Source of the DNA: Cricetibacter osteomyelitidis | Lineage (GTDB): Bacteria > Pseudomonadota > Gammaproteobacteria > Enterobacterales > Pasteurellaceae | Direction: 5' to 3' | Length of the DNA stretch: 64,000 nucleotides | NCBI RefSeq assembly: GCF_004340985.1 | Contig: NZ_SLYB01000002.1 | Coordinates: 103,776 to 167,775 of the forward strand | Part shown: positions 12,914 through 21,388 of the stretch, piece after piece | How the letters are laid out: the number at the start of each line of letters is the position of its first letter | How positions within the stretch are numbered: the stretch's first letter is position 1 | Program-made: the position numbers and the translations under genes | Notes under the pieces: generated by a model | Told to the model about the DNA's origin: nothing | Databases searched by the model: none | Seen by the model: only the letters and a program-made list of their open reading frames with translations

Positions 12914-13915
12914 CTATTTCAATAAACTCTCTGATTTCACCAAAGCTCGCACGCTGGCTAGATAATCTCGTTCTACTTGAGTCAGTGTTTTGCTTTGGTA
13001 TTTTCGATATTCGGTTTCGACTTTATCGCTCATCTGCCGGAGAGAAATGCTGCCCGTATGCGTGAGTAGCTGTTCTCCTGTGGCGGTCAGGATACCATCT
13101 ATATGGTTAATCCAATCCTGCATAGTCATTGGAGTTTCCCGCTCGGCTTGGCGTTCGGCAAAATCAAGATAACCGGAAACCAGCTGATTCAAGCCTTTCA
13201 GCTCTTTTTCAGAGAGATAGTTCTTTGCAGTCTTAGCTTCTTGCAGAGTAGGCAGTTCGCCTTTGAAGGTGGTCAGCCCCATAAAATCCTGCTCGCTATC
13301 GACCCGTTCATAGACCAATTCTGCGGCGGTATGCTGATGAATAGCATAATGCATTTTGTTTTGTACCGTGGCAAAAAACTGTTTGGCAGCTTGGCTGCTG
13401 CCGTCGTAATCCTGACTGGTAGCAAAGAGATCGAGTAGCTGACGGTAAAAAACCTTTTCACTGCTGCGAATATCTCGAATCCGCTCCAGCAGTTCTTTAA
13501 AATATCCACCGCCGCCCAAGTTTTTCAGACGGCTGTCATCCATCGCAAAGCCTTTAATCAGATACTCTTTCAGCACGTTGCCGGCATAGTGGCGAAATTG
13601 CGCACCACGCACTGAACGTACCCGATAGCCGATGGCTAAAATCATATCCAAATTATAGTAAGTGACCGGTTTTGTTTGCGTTTTTTCTTTTATTGCCCCG
13701 TGCCGCGTGGTTGTCAACTGATAGTTGACAACCACTTCAGGCTGTAGCTCGCCATCATCAAATATCGCCTTAATATGCTTACTGATATTCTGCTTGCTGG
13801 TTTGAAACAAGGTGGCAATTTCCGCCTGATTCAACCATACCGTGCCGTCCTGCAAATGTAATTCAATCGCTGCTTTGCCGTCTTCGGTATTGTAAATGAT
13901 CATTTGACTACGCAT
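12914..13915 (-). CDS. RhuM-family protein
   Basis: 333 residues from ATG 13915, which follows the ribosome binding site AAGGAAAA. An in-frame start at 13990 adds 25 unconserved residues and was rejected. The sequence has the RhuM hallmarks: an N-terminal HTH-like part (LNQAEIATLFQTSKQNISKH), the VTYYNLDMILAIGYRVRS segment, and RHYAGNVLKEYLIKGFAMDD. A helical C-terminal domain of unknown fold follows. RhuM proteins occur in Salmonella pathogenicity island 3 and many mobile or variable loci; their function is not established. No partner gene such as restriction-modification is next to it. Confidence 0.82.
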   Translation of the reverse strand: MRSQMIIYNTEDGKAAIELHLQDGTVWLNQAEIATLFQTSKQNISKHIKAIFDDGELQPEVVVNYQLTTTRHGAIKEKTQTKPVTYYNLDMILAIGYRVRSVRGAQFRHYAGNVLKEYLIKGFAMDDSRLKNLGGGGYFKELLERIRDIRSSEKVFYRQLLDLFATSQDYDGSSQAAKQFFATVQNKMHYAIHQHTAAELVYERVDSEQDFMGLTTFKGELPTLQEAKTAKNYLSEKELKGLNQLVSGYLDFAERQAERETPMTMQDWINHIDGILTATGEQLLTHTGSISLRQMSDKVETEYRKYQSKTLTQVERDYLASVRALVKSESLLK

Positions 13916-14047
13916 TGTTTTCCTTATTATCGTTTGATTTTTCAACGATTTTAGCAAAAATGATGAATGAAGTCTTTTTGCTAGAATCACTTTTATTTTC
14001 AGGCGGTTTTTGTCATATGTAAATAACTTCCCTAAACCAACCGCTTG

Positions 14048-14917
14048 CTAGTCGGCAAATTGCTCTTTCAAAAAACCGATAAAGGCTTCGACTTTTGCCG
14101 GCAGTAATCGGGTGGCGGTTAAAATATAAACCGGTACGGGCGGGCTGTGCCAGTCGGGGAGCAGGGGGCAGAGTTGGGCTTGCTCGGTATAAAATCGGGC
14201 GGTGCGATGGGGCAATAGGGCAATGCCTAAGCCTTGTATGGCAAGCTGTTCCAGCATTCCCAAACTGTTGGTGCGGTATTGCCCTTGCAGTTGCAGGCTG
14301 TGGCTTTCATTGCCGTTTGACAGCTGCCATTCTGCCGTGCGGAACAGTAATACCTGATGATCGGGCAGCTCCCTTGGTGTTTGCGGTTCGCCCCGTTTGG
14401 CGATATAACTTGGGGAAGCATACAAACCGCCGTCAAATGTTGTTAGCTTGCGGCTGATAAGGTTGGAATTTGGCTGCTCGCCGATGCGAATCACCAAATC
14501 GAACGGCTCGCTAATGAGATCGACATTGCGGGGCGTTACATCAAATTCAATCTGCAACTGCGGATAGCGGCGTTGAAATTCGGGCAGCAGCGGCACGATA
14601 AAACGGTTGGCAAAGTCCACCGGTAGCGACATTCGCAATACGCTGCTTAAATTTTCCAGCAGATCGCCCAGTTGCTGATGGGCAAGACGGGCTTCTTCGA
14701 CAATTTTCGCCGCCCGTTCAAAATAGATTTGTCCGGCTTCGGTAAGCTCCAGTTTGCGGGTGGTGCGATTAAGCAGCCGCAGCCCTAAATGTTGTTCTAA
14801 CTGATTGATTTTATGGGAAAGAGTGGATTTCGGCACGCCACAAGTTTCCGCCACTTTGGTAAAACTTTTGGCTTTGACCACTTCCACAAACCAGCCCATT
14901 TCATTTAAAAATTGCAA
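14048..14917 (-). CDS. LysR-family transcriptional regulator
   Basis: 289 residues from a TTG at 14917. The N-terminal winged HTH reads FVEVVKAKSFTKVAETCGVP then STLSHKINQLEQHLGLRLLNRTTR. A periplasmic-binding-type effector domain spans about 90-285. The TTG is chosen because GGGGG lies five bases upstream and the resulting N-terminus has normal LysR length; ATG 14899 would cut into the DNA-binding domain, and the frame upstream to 14983 adds only junk-like sequence. It is divergent from the Old Yellow Enzyme gene, its likely target. Confidence 0.85.
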   Translation of the reverse strand: MQFLNEMGWFVEVVKAKSFTKVAETCGVPKSTLSHKINQLEQHLGLRLLNRTTRKLELTEAGQIYFERAAKIVEEARLAHQQLGDLLENLSSVLRMSLPVDFANRFIVPLLPEFQRRYPQLQIEFDVTPRNVDLISEPFDLVIRIGEQPNSNLISRKLTTFDGGLYASPSYIAKRGEPQTPRELPDHQVLLFRTAEWQLSNGNESHSLQLQGQYRTNSLGMLEQLAIQGLGIALLPHRTARFYTEQAQLCPLLPDWHSPPVPVYILTATRLLPAKVEAFIGFLKEQFAD

Positions 14918-15053
14918 AATTTCCCCCTTTTTTAACTGCTTGCCTAGGTAGCCATTATCCCAAATAGCAAACAATCTTTCCAATTTTTCTATCTTTATCC
15001 CAAAAATAACACTAATTATAATGACCGCACTTTACTCACAAAAGGACAACACA

Positions 15054-16133
15054 ATGAAATTATTTGAATCTGCCAAATTAGGCAACTTAACCTTAAAAAA
15101 CCGAATGACTATGGCGGCGATGACCCGTAGCCGTGCCGATGCACAAGGCGTGCCAACGGCGATAATGGCGGAATATTACGCTCAACGGGCATCGGCAGGG
15201 CTGATTTTATCGGAAGCGATCAATATTTCTTCGGCAGCAAAAGGCAGCCCGCTCACGCCGGGGCTTTATACGGAAGCACAAATTGCCGGCTGGAAAAAGG
15301 TTACCGATGCGGTTCACGCCAACGGCGGCTTGATTTTCGCTCAACTCTGGCACACCGGACGAGTGGCTCATTCTATCGAGCGTAGCGGCGAGCTGCCGGT
15401 TGCACCGTCTGCCGTTAAAATTGAAGGAATGCAGCATTTTACTTCACAAGGAATGCAGGATTTTGAAACGCCAAAAGCCTTGAGCGTGGCGGAGATTAAG
15501 CAAACCATTGCGGACTATGCCCAAGCTGCAAAAAATGCCATTGCCGCCGGCTTTGACGGCGTAGAGTTTCACGCCGCAAACGGGTATTTACCGAATCAAT
15601 TTTTAGCCGAAAGCAGCAACCGCCGTGATGATGAATACGGCGGTTCAATTGAAAATAACATTCGCTTTGTGGTGGAAGCGATGCAGGCGATTATTGCAGC
15701 GGTGGGCGGCGAGAAAGTCGGCATTAAACTTGGGCCGTTGCACCCTTACGCCGGCATTGCCTTTGATGACCCGATTGCCACTTATCAAGCCCTGTTTAAC
15801 GAACTTAACCGCTTGGATTTCGCCTTTGTCGAACTAATGAAACGCGCCCCAATGTTCCCATTACTGCCGCATTATCCGCAAGATGATGAAATTGAGCTTT
15901 TCGGCAAAATGACCAACAAAACACTTATCGCCAATACCGGCTATCTGCGGGACACTGCCGAAGCCGAGCTGCAAAAAGGCATTGCGACATTCGTTTCTTT
16001 CGGCTCAAGCTACCTTGCCAACCCCGATTTACCACACCGCTTTGCCCAAAATGCCCCGCTCAACGCTCCCGACCGTGCCACAATGTTCGGCGGCGGCGAA
16101 CAGGGGTATATTGATTATCCAACCTTAGCTTAA
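15054..16133 (+). CDS. Old Yellow Enzyme family NADH:flavin oxidoreductase (NemA-like)
   Basis: 359-residue FMN-dependent ene-reductase of the NemA/xenobiotic reductase group, acting on electrophilic alkenes, nitro compounds or similar toxicants. The TIM barrel has the active-site pair His173/Asn176 in FHAANGYL, with Tyr178, the LWHTGRVAH segment at 98-106, and SNRRDDEYGGSIENNIRF in the second half. The start at 15054 follows AAAGGA. An uptake sequence lies just upstream (15022-15032). Divergent from a LysR regulator, as in typical inducible detoxification pairs. Confidence 0.92.
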   Translation: MKLFESAKLGNLTLKNRMTMAAMTRSRADAQGVPTAIMAEYYAQRASAGLILSEAINISSAAKGSPLTPGLYTEAQIAGWKKVTDAVHANGGLIFAQLWHTGRVAHSIERSGELPVAPSAVKIEGMQHFTSQGMQDFETPKALSVAEIKQTIADYAQAAKNAIAAGFDGVEFHAANGYLPNQFLAESSNRRDDEYGGSIENNIRFVVEAMQAIIAAVGGEKVGIKLGPLHPYAGIAFDDPIATYQALFNELNRLDFAFVELMKRAPMFPLLPHYPQDDEIELFGKMTNKTLIANTGYLRDTAEAELQKGIATFVSFGSSYLANPDLPHRFAQNAPLNAPDRATMFGGGEQGYIDYPTLA

Positions 16134-16172
16134 ACGAAGATCAAGCGGTTGATTTTACAGAAAATTTTGCAA

Positions 16173-16204
16173 TGTAGGGGTAACCCCGTACGGTTGAGTA
16201 CGGG
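16173..16204. terminator. Hairpin between convergent genes
   Basis: A perfect CCCGTAC-GGTTGA-GTACGGG hairpin (16185-16204) is preceded by a small GGGGTAACCCC palindrome. It lies in the 113-base gap between the convergent Old Yellow Enzyme and Lrp genes. There is no long T tract, so termination activity is only inferred. Confidence 0.45.
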
Positions 16205-16246
16205 TAAAAATATGAAAGGTTGAACAATCGGTTAAGAACAACGGCA

Positions 16247-16702
16247 CTAACCCAAAGGCAACCCACGTTTTGCCACAATTTCTTTCATCACTAAGGTAGA
16301 ACTCAGTCGTAGGATATTCGGCAGTGTAGCAAGTTTTTTATCATAGAGTGTTTGAAAGGCGGCTAAATTTTCACAGACGATTTGTAGCATATAATCGGGC
16401 TTGCCGAATAATCGTTGTGCCTGAATGATTTGCGGAATATCGTGCAATGCATTCTCAAAGGCTTGTAATTGGGGCAACGTTACTTCCCGAATTTCTACAA
16501 ACACAATCGCTGAAAAATGCAGCCCGACTTTTTCGGGATTAACATTGGCTTGATAATCACAGATAACGCCATTTTGTTCCAATAATTTTAATCGGCGTTG
16601 GCAAGGCGATAAGCTAATGCCGATTTTATCGCTTAGTTCTGTGAGAGAAATTCGCCCATTTTGTTGTAATTCAGCAAGAATTTTTCGATCAAAGCTATCC
16701 AT
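16247..16702 (-). CDS. Lrp/AsnC-family transcriptional regulator
   Basis: 151 residues. The N-terminal HTH reads DSFDRKILAELQQNGRISLT then SDKIGISLSPCQRRLKLLE. A C-terminal RAM/AsnC ligand-binding domain (about 70-145) has the pattern VGLHFSAIVFVEI and GKPDYMLQIVC. I prefer ATG 16702 over a TTG at 16720. It is divergent from a LysE-family exporter; this pair is a classic amino-acid-responsive exporter and activator arrangement. The actual amino acid is unknown. Confidence 0.9.
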   Translation of the reverse strand: MDSFDRKILAELQQNGRISLTELSDKIGISLSPCQRRLKLLEQNGVICDYQANVNPEKVGLHFSAIVFVEIREVTLPQLQAFENALHDIPQIIQAQRLFGKPDYMLQIVCENLAAFQTLYDKKLATLPNILRLSSTLVMKEIVAKRGLPLG

Positions 16703-16813
16703 CGTTAAAAATATTCTCAAAATAAAGCAAATTTTAGCAAAATCCGCAAACCTATTTCAATGCCGGTTTTTTATAATAGGCTCATCAACAGGTGCAAAAA
16801 TAGGGGAAAGAGA

Positions 16814-17434
16814 ATGACAACATTAATGATGGGCTTTTGGGTTTTATCGTTTACATTGGTTTTAGTACCGGGGGCGGATTGGGCATATTTGCTGACCGCC
16901 GGTGTCGCAGGCAAGGTTCGTTGGGCATTGTTAGGAATGTTATTGGGCTATTTACTGGTGATCTTTTGCGTGATGACCGGTATTGGTGCGTTAATTGCCG
17001 CCGAACCTTTACTATTAAATGGATTAACGTTTCTCGGGGCGGCATATCTGTTGTGGCTAAGTTGGCAGGTGTTAAAAACGCCGGCAACCGTTGGCGAAAA
17101 TACGGCGGCACAACAAACGCCGCGGCAATGGATCGCCAAAGGCATTGCCGTCAGCGGTTTAAATCCGAAAGTGTTGTTAATGTTTATCGCCTTAATGCCA
17201 CCGTTTTTAAGCTCACAGGCGGCACTTTCTATTCCGGTTCAAATTTTGTTGTTAGGGCTTATCCATATTGCTAACTGTGCTTTGGTTTATCCCTTGGTGG
17301 CTGTCGGTATTGGGCTAACCTTACGCCGCCGTCCACAGTATGCAAGATGGATCACCCGTTTCGCCGGTGCGGCAATGCTGTTGCTGGCAGTGTCTTTGAT
17401 AACAGAAAACCTGTTGCAATATCAAATGGGATAG
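16814..17434 (+). CDS. LysE/RhtB-family amino acid exporter
   Basis: 206-residue inner-membrane protein with six hydrophobic helices. The N-terminal PGADWAYLLTAGVAGK and the later GLNPKVLLMFIALMPPF correspond to the conserved PGP and NPK regions of LysE/RhtB exporters. The start at 16814 follows AGGGGAAAGAGA. It is divergent from the Lrp-family gene, which probably activates it when an exported amino acid accumulates. The family and context are clear but the substrate is not. Confidence 0.88.
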   Translation: MTTLMMGFWVLSFTLVLVPGADWAYLLTAGVAGKVRWALLGMLLGYLLVIFCVMTGIGALIAAEPLLLNGLTFLGAAYLLWLSWQVLKTPATVGENTAAQQTPRQWIAKGIAVSGLNPKVLLMFIALMPPFLSSQAALSIPVQILLLGLIHIANCALVYPLVAVGIGLTLRRRPQYARWITRFAGAAMLLLAVSLITENLLQYQMG

Positions 17435-17469
17435 CCTCAGTAATAATGCGATATATAAACCAAGACTAA

Positions 17470-18374
17470 TCACTCGGCTTTCCCACATTTCTCTACTAAA
17501 AAATCAATCAACACCCCGACCCGTTTCGCTTTTTGACTGCCTTTAGCGTAGTAGAGATAAAGCGGCGGCGAGTTGAGCCAATGCTGCGGCAGCACCGGTA
17601 CTAATTCGGCGTAGTCGGCTCGCTGCTCGGCAACTTTTGTGAATAATCGCCCTAAGCCGACCGCTTGTTTAATGCCGTCCGCCACTACGTCAATATCATT
17701 GGTAATCAACGGCATTGGCATTGTGATCGTCAATGGTTGCCCGTTGTTTTGCAGGGTAAGTTGGGCGACTTGGTTAGCGGTGGTAAAACGGTAGCCGATT
17801 AAGCGGTGGGCGGTTAAATCTTGCAGGCTTTGCGGCGTACCGTGCTGTGCCAGATAATCGGCTGCGGCATATAAACCGAGTTGCATTGGCGGCAGCAACT
17901 GACGGGCGATGTACTGTTCACCAAGCCTGTCGCCAAAGCGAATCCCCACATCGAAACCGTCTGTGATCATATCGTCAAGATTTTCACTGATGTCGATTTC
18001 CAGCTGAATATCGGGATAGCGGCGGTAAAAGTCGGCAAAGTGCGGCCGTAAAATCAGATAATAAGCGAAACGGGCAACGCTTATCCGCACCGCACCGGTG
18101 GTTGCTCTTTAAGGGCTTTGACCCCTTCCAAAGCATAATCCAGCGAGCTGACCAAATATTTGGTGTCGTCATATAGCCGTTGCCCCGCTTCCGTTAGCGT
18201 CATTTTTCGGGTGCTGCGTTGAAACAGCGGCAAGCCGATATGCTGCTCCAATAATTTCAAGGCTTGGCTGATACTGGGCGATGCAATGCCGAGCAAACGG
18301 CTTGCCCCGATTATGCTGCCTGCCGCCACAATAGCGTGGAAAATGTTTAACTGCCCAAAGGTTGAACTCTGCAT
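17470..18374 (-). pseudogene. LysR-family regulator interrupted by a frameshift
   Basis: Two abutting frames together make one complete LysR protein of about 300 residues. The N-terminal part (18374 down to about 18081) holds the DNA-binding domain (IVAAGSIIGASRLLGIASPS, then FQRSTRKMTLTEAGQRLYDD). The C-terminal part (18090 down to 17470) holds the effector domain starting RISVARFAYYLILRPHF. The expected join KEQP-TGAVRIS is broken in CAACC|ACCGGT near 18099-18101 by loss of one base, so the upstream frame stops at a TAA about 20 bases on. It is divergent from the flavoprotein gene at 18497. It may be a real pseudogene or a sequencing error. Confidence 0.85.
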
Positions 18375-18496
18375 ATTCTTTGTTTTTAACTAATAATCAA
18401 TTAGGTTATTCTAGCTTTTTCTACATAATGAAATCCACTAAAATACACAGCGTTTTCAGGGTAACGCCCATTTTTATTCAACATCAGGAGAAGAAA

Positions 18497-19051
18497 ATGA
18501 AAAATGTATTAGTGATTTCCGGACACCCTAATTTAAGCGAATCCGTGGCGAATAGCGTGATTTTAGACGAGCTGGCAAGCGGTCTGAAAAACGTAGAAAT
18601 TCGCAAACTGGATCAGCTTTACCCGACCAAACAATTCGACATCGCTGCCGAGCAAGCGGCATTATTAAACGCCGATGTGATCGTCTTTCAATTTCCGTTT
18701 TCGTGGTACAGCCTGCCGGGCTTGATGAAATTATGGCTGGAAGAAGTGTTCCTGCACGGTTTTTCCCACGGTTCAAAAGGGCAATTAGGCGGTAAAAAAT
18801 TGATCGTTTCCTTTACCACCGGCGCACCCAAAGCCGCTTACGCCAAAGATGCCGTAATGAAGCACGATGTGGAAGACTATATGTGCCAATTTGAAAGCAC
18901 CGCAATCTTGTGCGGTTTGGAACTGCAAGCCCCGATTTACACCAACGGTGTCAGCTATTCCGCCCGTCAAACCGAAGAATTGATTGAAGTACAACGCCAA
19001 GCCGCCCGTGAGCACGCCCAACGCTTAATTGCGGCAATTCAGGCTGCTTAA
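18497..19051 (+). CDS. NAD(P)H:quinone oxidoreductase-like flavodoxin-fold protein
   Basis: 184-residue protein of the MdaB/KefF/YwrO flavodoxin-fold family. The N-terminal VLVISGHPNLSESVANSVIL is the FMN/FAD phosphate-binding loop. FQFPFSWYSLPGLMKLWLEEV is the diagnostic quinone-reductase segment, with KKLIVSFTTGAP after it. It probably carries out two-electron reduction of quinones or electrophiles. The start at 18497 follows AGGAGAAG. Divergent from the broken LysR gene, and followed by its own terminator. Confidence 0.88.
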   Translation: MKNVLVISGHPNLSESVANSVILDELASGLKNVEIRKLDQLYPTKQFDIAAEQAALLNADVIVFQFPFSWYSLPGLMKLWLEEVFLHGFSHGSKGQLGGKKLIVSFTTGAPKAAYAKDAVMKHDVEDYMCQFESTAILCGLELQAPIYTNGVSYSARQTEELIEVQRQAAREHAQRLIAAIQAA

Positions 19052-19067
19052 TCGTAGAAAATAATGT

Positions 19068-19087
19068 GGGGCGAAAGCCCCTTTTTT
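19068..19087 (+). terminator. Rho-independent terminator
   Basis: GGGGC-GAAA-GCCCC followed by TTTTTT: a GNRA tetraloop hairpin with a clean T tract, 17 bases after the flavoprotein gene. Confidence 0.9.
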
Positions 19088-19116
19088 ATAGCAAAATCAA
19101 CCCATTAGGAGAAAAT

Positions 19117-19404
19117 ATGTTTGTTGTGAATGTAACCGTAACCCCAAGCGAATTAGCCGAAAAATGGCACGAACAGCACGTTCAATTCCTGAATGCTCAA
19201 TATGAAAACGGCACATTTTTAATTTTTGGTCGCAGTAAAACCTATGAAAATCAAGCGGTAATCATCGCCAGAGCAGAAAGCCAAGCTGCACTGGAGCAGG
19301 CTTTTGCCCAAGATCCCTATATTCAGCACGGCTGTATGACGATTAAAATTGAAGAATTTAATGCGGCAAAAATCGCCGCCAATATCAGTGATTATGCGGT
19401 ATAA
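19117..19404 (+). CDS. YciI-family protein
   Basis: 95-residue small protein of the YciI-like fold (ferredoxin-like alpha/beta). It shows HVQFLNAQYENGTFLIFGRS in the first half and DPYIQHGCMTIKIEEFN at the end, both typical of YciI. Family members may be small hydrolases or dehalogenase-related enzymes and carry a conserved His/Asp pair; function here is unknown. The ribosome binding site TAGGAG precedes ATG 19117. It is probably cotranscribed with the SDR gene 15 bases downstream. Confidence 0.8.
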   Translation: MFVVNVTVTPSELAEKWHEQHVQFLNAQYENGTFLIFGRSKTYENQAVIIARAESQAALEQAFAQDPYIQHGCMTIKIEEFNAAKIAANISDYAV

Positions 19405-19419
19405 AATAAGGAGAACAAA

Positions 19420-20166
19420 ATGACAACATTAACCAACCAAACCGCGATTGTAACCGGTGCGGCAAGCGGTATCGGCTTGGCGATAGCGGTGCGTTTAGCC
19501 GAATTAGGGGCGAATGTCATCATTACCGGCAGAAATGCCGAAACCTTAAATGAAGCGGCAAAAGCACACCAAAATCTGACCGCACTTGCGGTGGATGTGG
19601 GCAATACAGACGGCGTGAAGACCCTGTTGGGTGAAGTGGCGCACCGTTTTGGGCGGCTGGATATTATCGTCAATAATGCCGGAATGGCACCGGTTACCCC
19701 GATTGGCGAGCAAACTTTAGAAGAATTTGATCGCGTATTTAACATCAATGTACGGGCGGTGGTGGATTTAACCCGTCAAGCCCTGCCAATGCTGAAAGCA
19801 TCAAAAGGACGGATTATCAATATTTCGTCTGCGGTGGCAAATCAACCGTTACCGAATATGTCGGTCTATTCCGCCAGCAAAGCGGCACTGAAAACCTTGA
19901 CGGCTGTGTGGGCAAAAGAGCTGGCAAAAGACGGCATTCGGGTAAATTCCGTGGCGGTCGGCCCGATTGAAACGCCGATTTATGAAAAAACCGACTTAAC
20001 ACCGGAGCAGGCACAGGCTCACAAAGATCGGGTAACGGCGTTAATTCCACTCGGTTATTTCGGACAACCGAAAGATATTGCCGATGTCGTGGCTTTCTTG
20101 AGCGGCGAACAATCCGCCTATATTACCGGTGCGGATATTGCCGTGGATGGCGGCTTTGGGATTTAA
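19420..20166 (+). CDS. Short-chain dehydrogenase/reductase
   Basis: 248-residue classical SDR. The NAD(P)-binding motif TGAASGIG is at residues 12-19, NNAG at 85-88, catalytic Ser137, and Tyr150/Lys154 in YSASK. The C-terminal GADIAVDGGFGI is typical. Arg38 in ITGRNA after beta-strand 2 suggests NADP(H) preference. The substrate is unknown; the neighbours (quinone reductase, ene-reductase, YciI) suggest detoxification of carbonyl or quinone compounds. An uptake sequence lies within the gene near 19577. Confidence 0.88.
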   Translation: MTTLTNQTAIVTGAASGIGLAIAVRLAELGANVIITGRNAETLNEAAKAHQNLTALAVDVGNTDGVKTLLGEVAHRFGRLDIIVNNAGMAPVTPIGEQTLEEFDRVFNINVRAVVDLTRQALPMLKASKGRIINISSAVANQPLPNMSVYSASKAALKTLTAVWAKELAKDGIRVNSVAVGPIETPIYEKTDLTPEQAQAHKDRVTALIPLGYFGQPKDIADVVAFLSGEQSAYITGADIAVDGGFGI

Positions 20167-20178
20167 GCCTTTAAAAAG

Positions 20179-20236
20179 AGCGGTCGGTTTTTGGGGCGAT
20201 TTTGCAGAAAACATTACCACCCCGACCGCTGGTTTT
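20179..20236. terminator. Inverted GCGGTCGG repeat between convergent genes
   Basis: AGCGGTCGG (20179-20187) and CCGACCGCT (20222-20230) form a perfect 9-bp inverted repeat between the SDR gene and the convergent MerR gene. GGTTTTTAT follows on the plus strand. It resembles a variant uptake-sequence pair used as a terminator. Confidence 0.5.
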
Positions 20237-20631
20237 TATAACTCCGCCAGCCCTTTCATCACTTTGCACTGGCTTATGCGATGTGCTTCGCAATCTTGTA
20301 AATCGCTCAATGCCGCCCGAATCTGTTGCAGTTGGGCGATCTTGTCATCGATTTTACTCAAATGTTCCGCCAATAATAAATTGGCATTTTCGCAATCATT
20401 TTGTGGTTGCTGCTTTAATTGAACAAGGGCTTGGGTTTCTGCCACAGAAAAGCCGAGGGAGCGGCAGTTTTTGATAAATTGCAGCCGTTCGACTGCCGCC
20501 TGATCAAATAGTCGATAGCCATTTACCGCCCGTTCCGAGCGGATTAGTCCCACTTTTTCATAATAACGAATCGTCTCAAGGGAGAGACCGGTACGCTGGG
20601 TGAGTGCCTTAATATTAAATTTTTCTGTCAT
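20236..20631 (-). CDS. MerR-family metal-responsive regulator (CadR/PbrR-like)
   Basis: 131 residues. The winged HTH reads NIKALTQRTGLSLETIRYYE. A long dimerisation helix and a C-terminal metal loop follow. Cysteines at 80, 114 and 122 (C-x7-C) are placed as in sensors of divalent soft metals: the Cys80 position separates ZntR/CadR/PbrR types from the monovalent-metal sensor CueR, which has Ser there. This suggests Cd/Pb/Zn sensing. The start is ATG 20631. It is divergent from a CDF exporter, and a MerR-type promoter lies between them. Confidence 0.85.
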   Translation of the reverse strand: MTEKFNIKALTQRTGLSLETIRYYEKVGLIRSERAVNGYRLFDQAAVERLQFIKNCRSLGFSVAETQALVQLKQQPQNDCENANLLLAEHLSKIDDKIAQLQQIRAALSDLQDCEAHRISQCKVMKGLAEL

Positions 20632-20637
20632 TTTATC

Positions 20638-20668
20638 TTGACCTTGTGCTAACAACAGGGTTTAGAGT
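20638..20668 (+). promoter_or_regulatory. MerR-type promoter/operator for the CDF exporter gene
   Basis: The -35 element TTGACC (20638-20643) and the -10 element TAGAGT (20663-20668) are separated by 19 bases, the over-long spacing that is the hallmark of MerR-activated promoters. Within the spacer is the dyad ACCTTGT-N7-ACAGGGT (20641-20661), beginning inside the -35 box as in copA and zntA promoters. It reads toward the exporter gene 34 bases downstream. Confidence 0.8.
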
Positions 20669-20701
20669 ATAAATCTGTTTGATTGGAAAAGGAACATTTT
20701 T

Positions 20702-21319
20702 ATGGCTTGTCATCATCATTGCGCCACATCAACCGATGGCGAATTTTCCGGTGCTTATCGTCGTATATTATGGATTGTATTCGGCTTAAATGCGGCAATG
20801 TTTTTGGTTGAAATTGCTGCCGGCTGGCGGGCAAATTCGGTTTCCCTGCTGGCAGATAGCCTCGATTTTTTAGGCGATAGCGCCAATTATCTTATCAGCC
20901 TTATTGTGCTGGGCAAGGCACTGCAACTGCGTGCCAAAGCCGCCTTATTCAAAGGGCTGTCAATGGGTGTTGTGGGCATTTGGGTGCTTGTTACCACGCT
21001 TTACCACTTACTGCAGGGAGAAATGCCAAGCTATGGTGAAATGGGCGTGATTGGCACATTAGCCTGCCTTGCCAACCTGCTTTCGGCATGGCTGCTTTAT
21101 CGCTTTCGCGAAGGCGATAGCAATATGCAAAGTGTGTGGCTTTGCTCACGCAATGACGCCATCGGCAACCTCGCTGTTATTGCCGCCGCCGTAGCGGTTT
21201 ATTTCACCCAATCCAGATTCCCCGATTTATTGGTAGCGTTGATAATGGTCTGGCTATCCTTGAGCGCAAGTAAAACCGTTATTCAACAGGCATTGGGGGA
21301 GTTGAAAGGTGAATGTTGA
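20702..21319 (+). CDS. Short CDF-type cation efflux protein
   Basis: 205-residue inner-membrane cation exporter with about six hydrophobic helices. The N-terminus carries a metal-binding CHHHC (residues 3-7). Helix 2 has the metal-site pair Asp55/Asp59 in ADSLDFLGDSANY. Helix 5 has SRNDAIGN, where most CDF proteins have His-x3-Asp. There is no C-terminal cytoplasmic domain, which other CDFs such as YiiP have; this short form is a known subgroup found beside CadR/PbrR regulators. It likely exports the soft divalent metal sensed by the MerR protein. Confidence 0.82.
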   Translation: MACHHHCATSTDGEFSGAYRRILWIVFGLNAAMFLVEIAAGWRANSVSLLADSLDFLGDSANYLISLIVLGKALQLRAKAALFKGLSMGVVGIWVLVTTLYHLLQGEMPSYGEMGVIGTLACLANLLSAWLLYRFREGDSNMQSVWLCSRNDAIGNLAVIAAAVAVYFTQSRFPDLLVALIMVWLSLSASKTVIQQALGELKGEC

Positions 21320-21388
21320 AGGGAAAAGTGCGGTTAGTTTTGAGGAAATTTCTCAACGTATCTTTGCAATACTAAAAGAACTTGTCTC

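Noticed and set aside
20702..21319. Truncated or inactive CDF exporter because it lacks the cytoplasmic domain and has Asn-Asp for His-Asp in helix 5.
   Set aside because: Both features are typical of the short CDF subgroup found beside CadR/PbrR regulators, and the protein ends normally.
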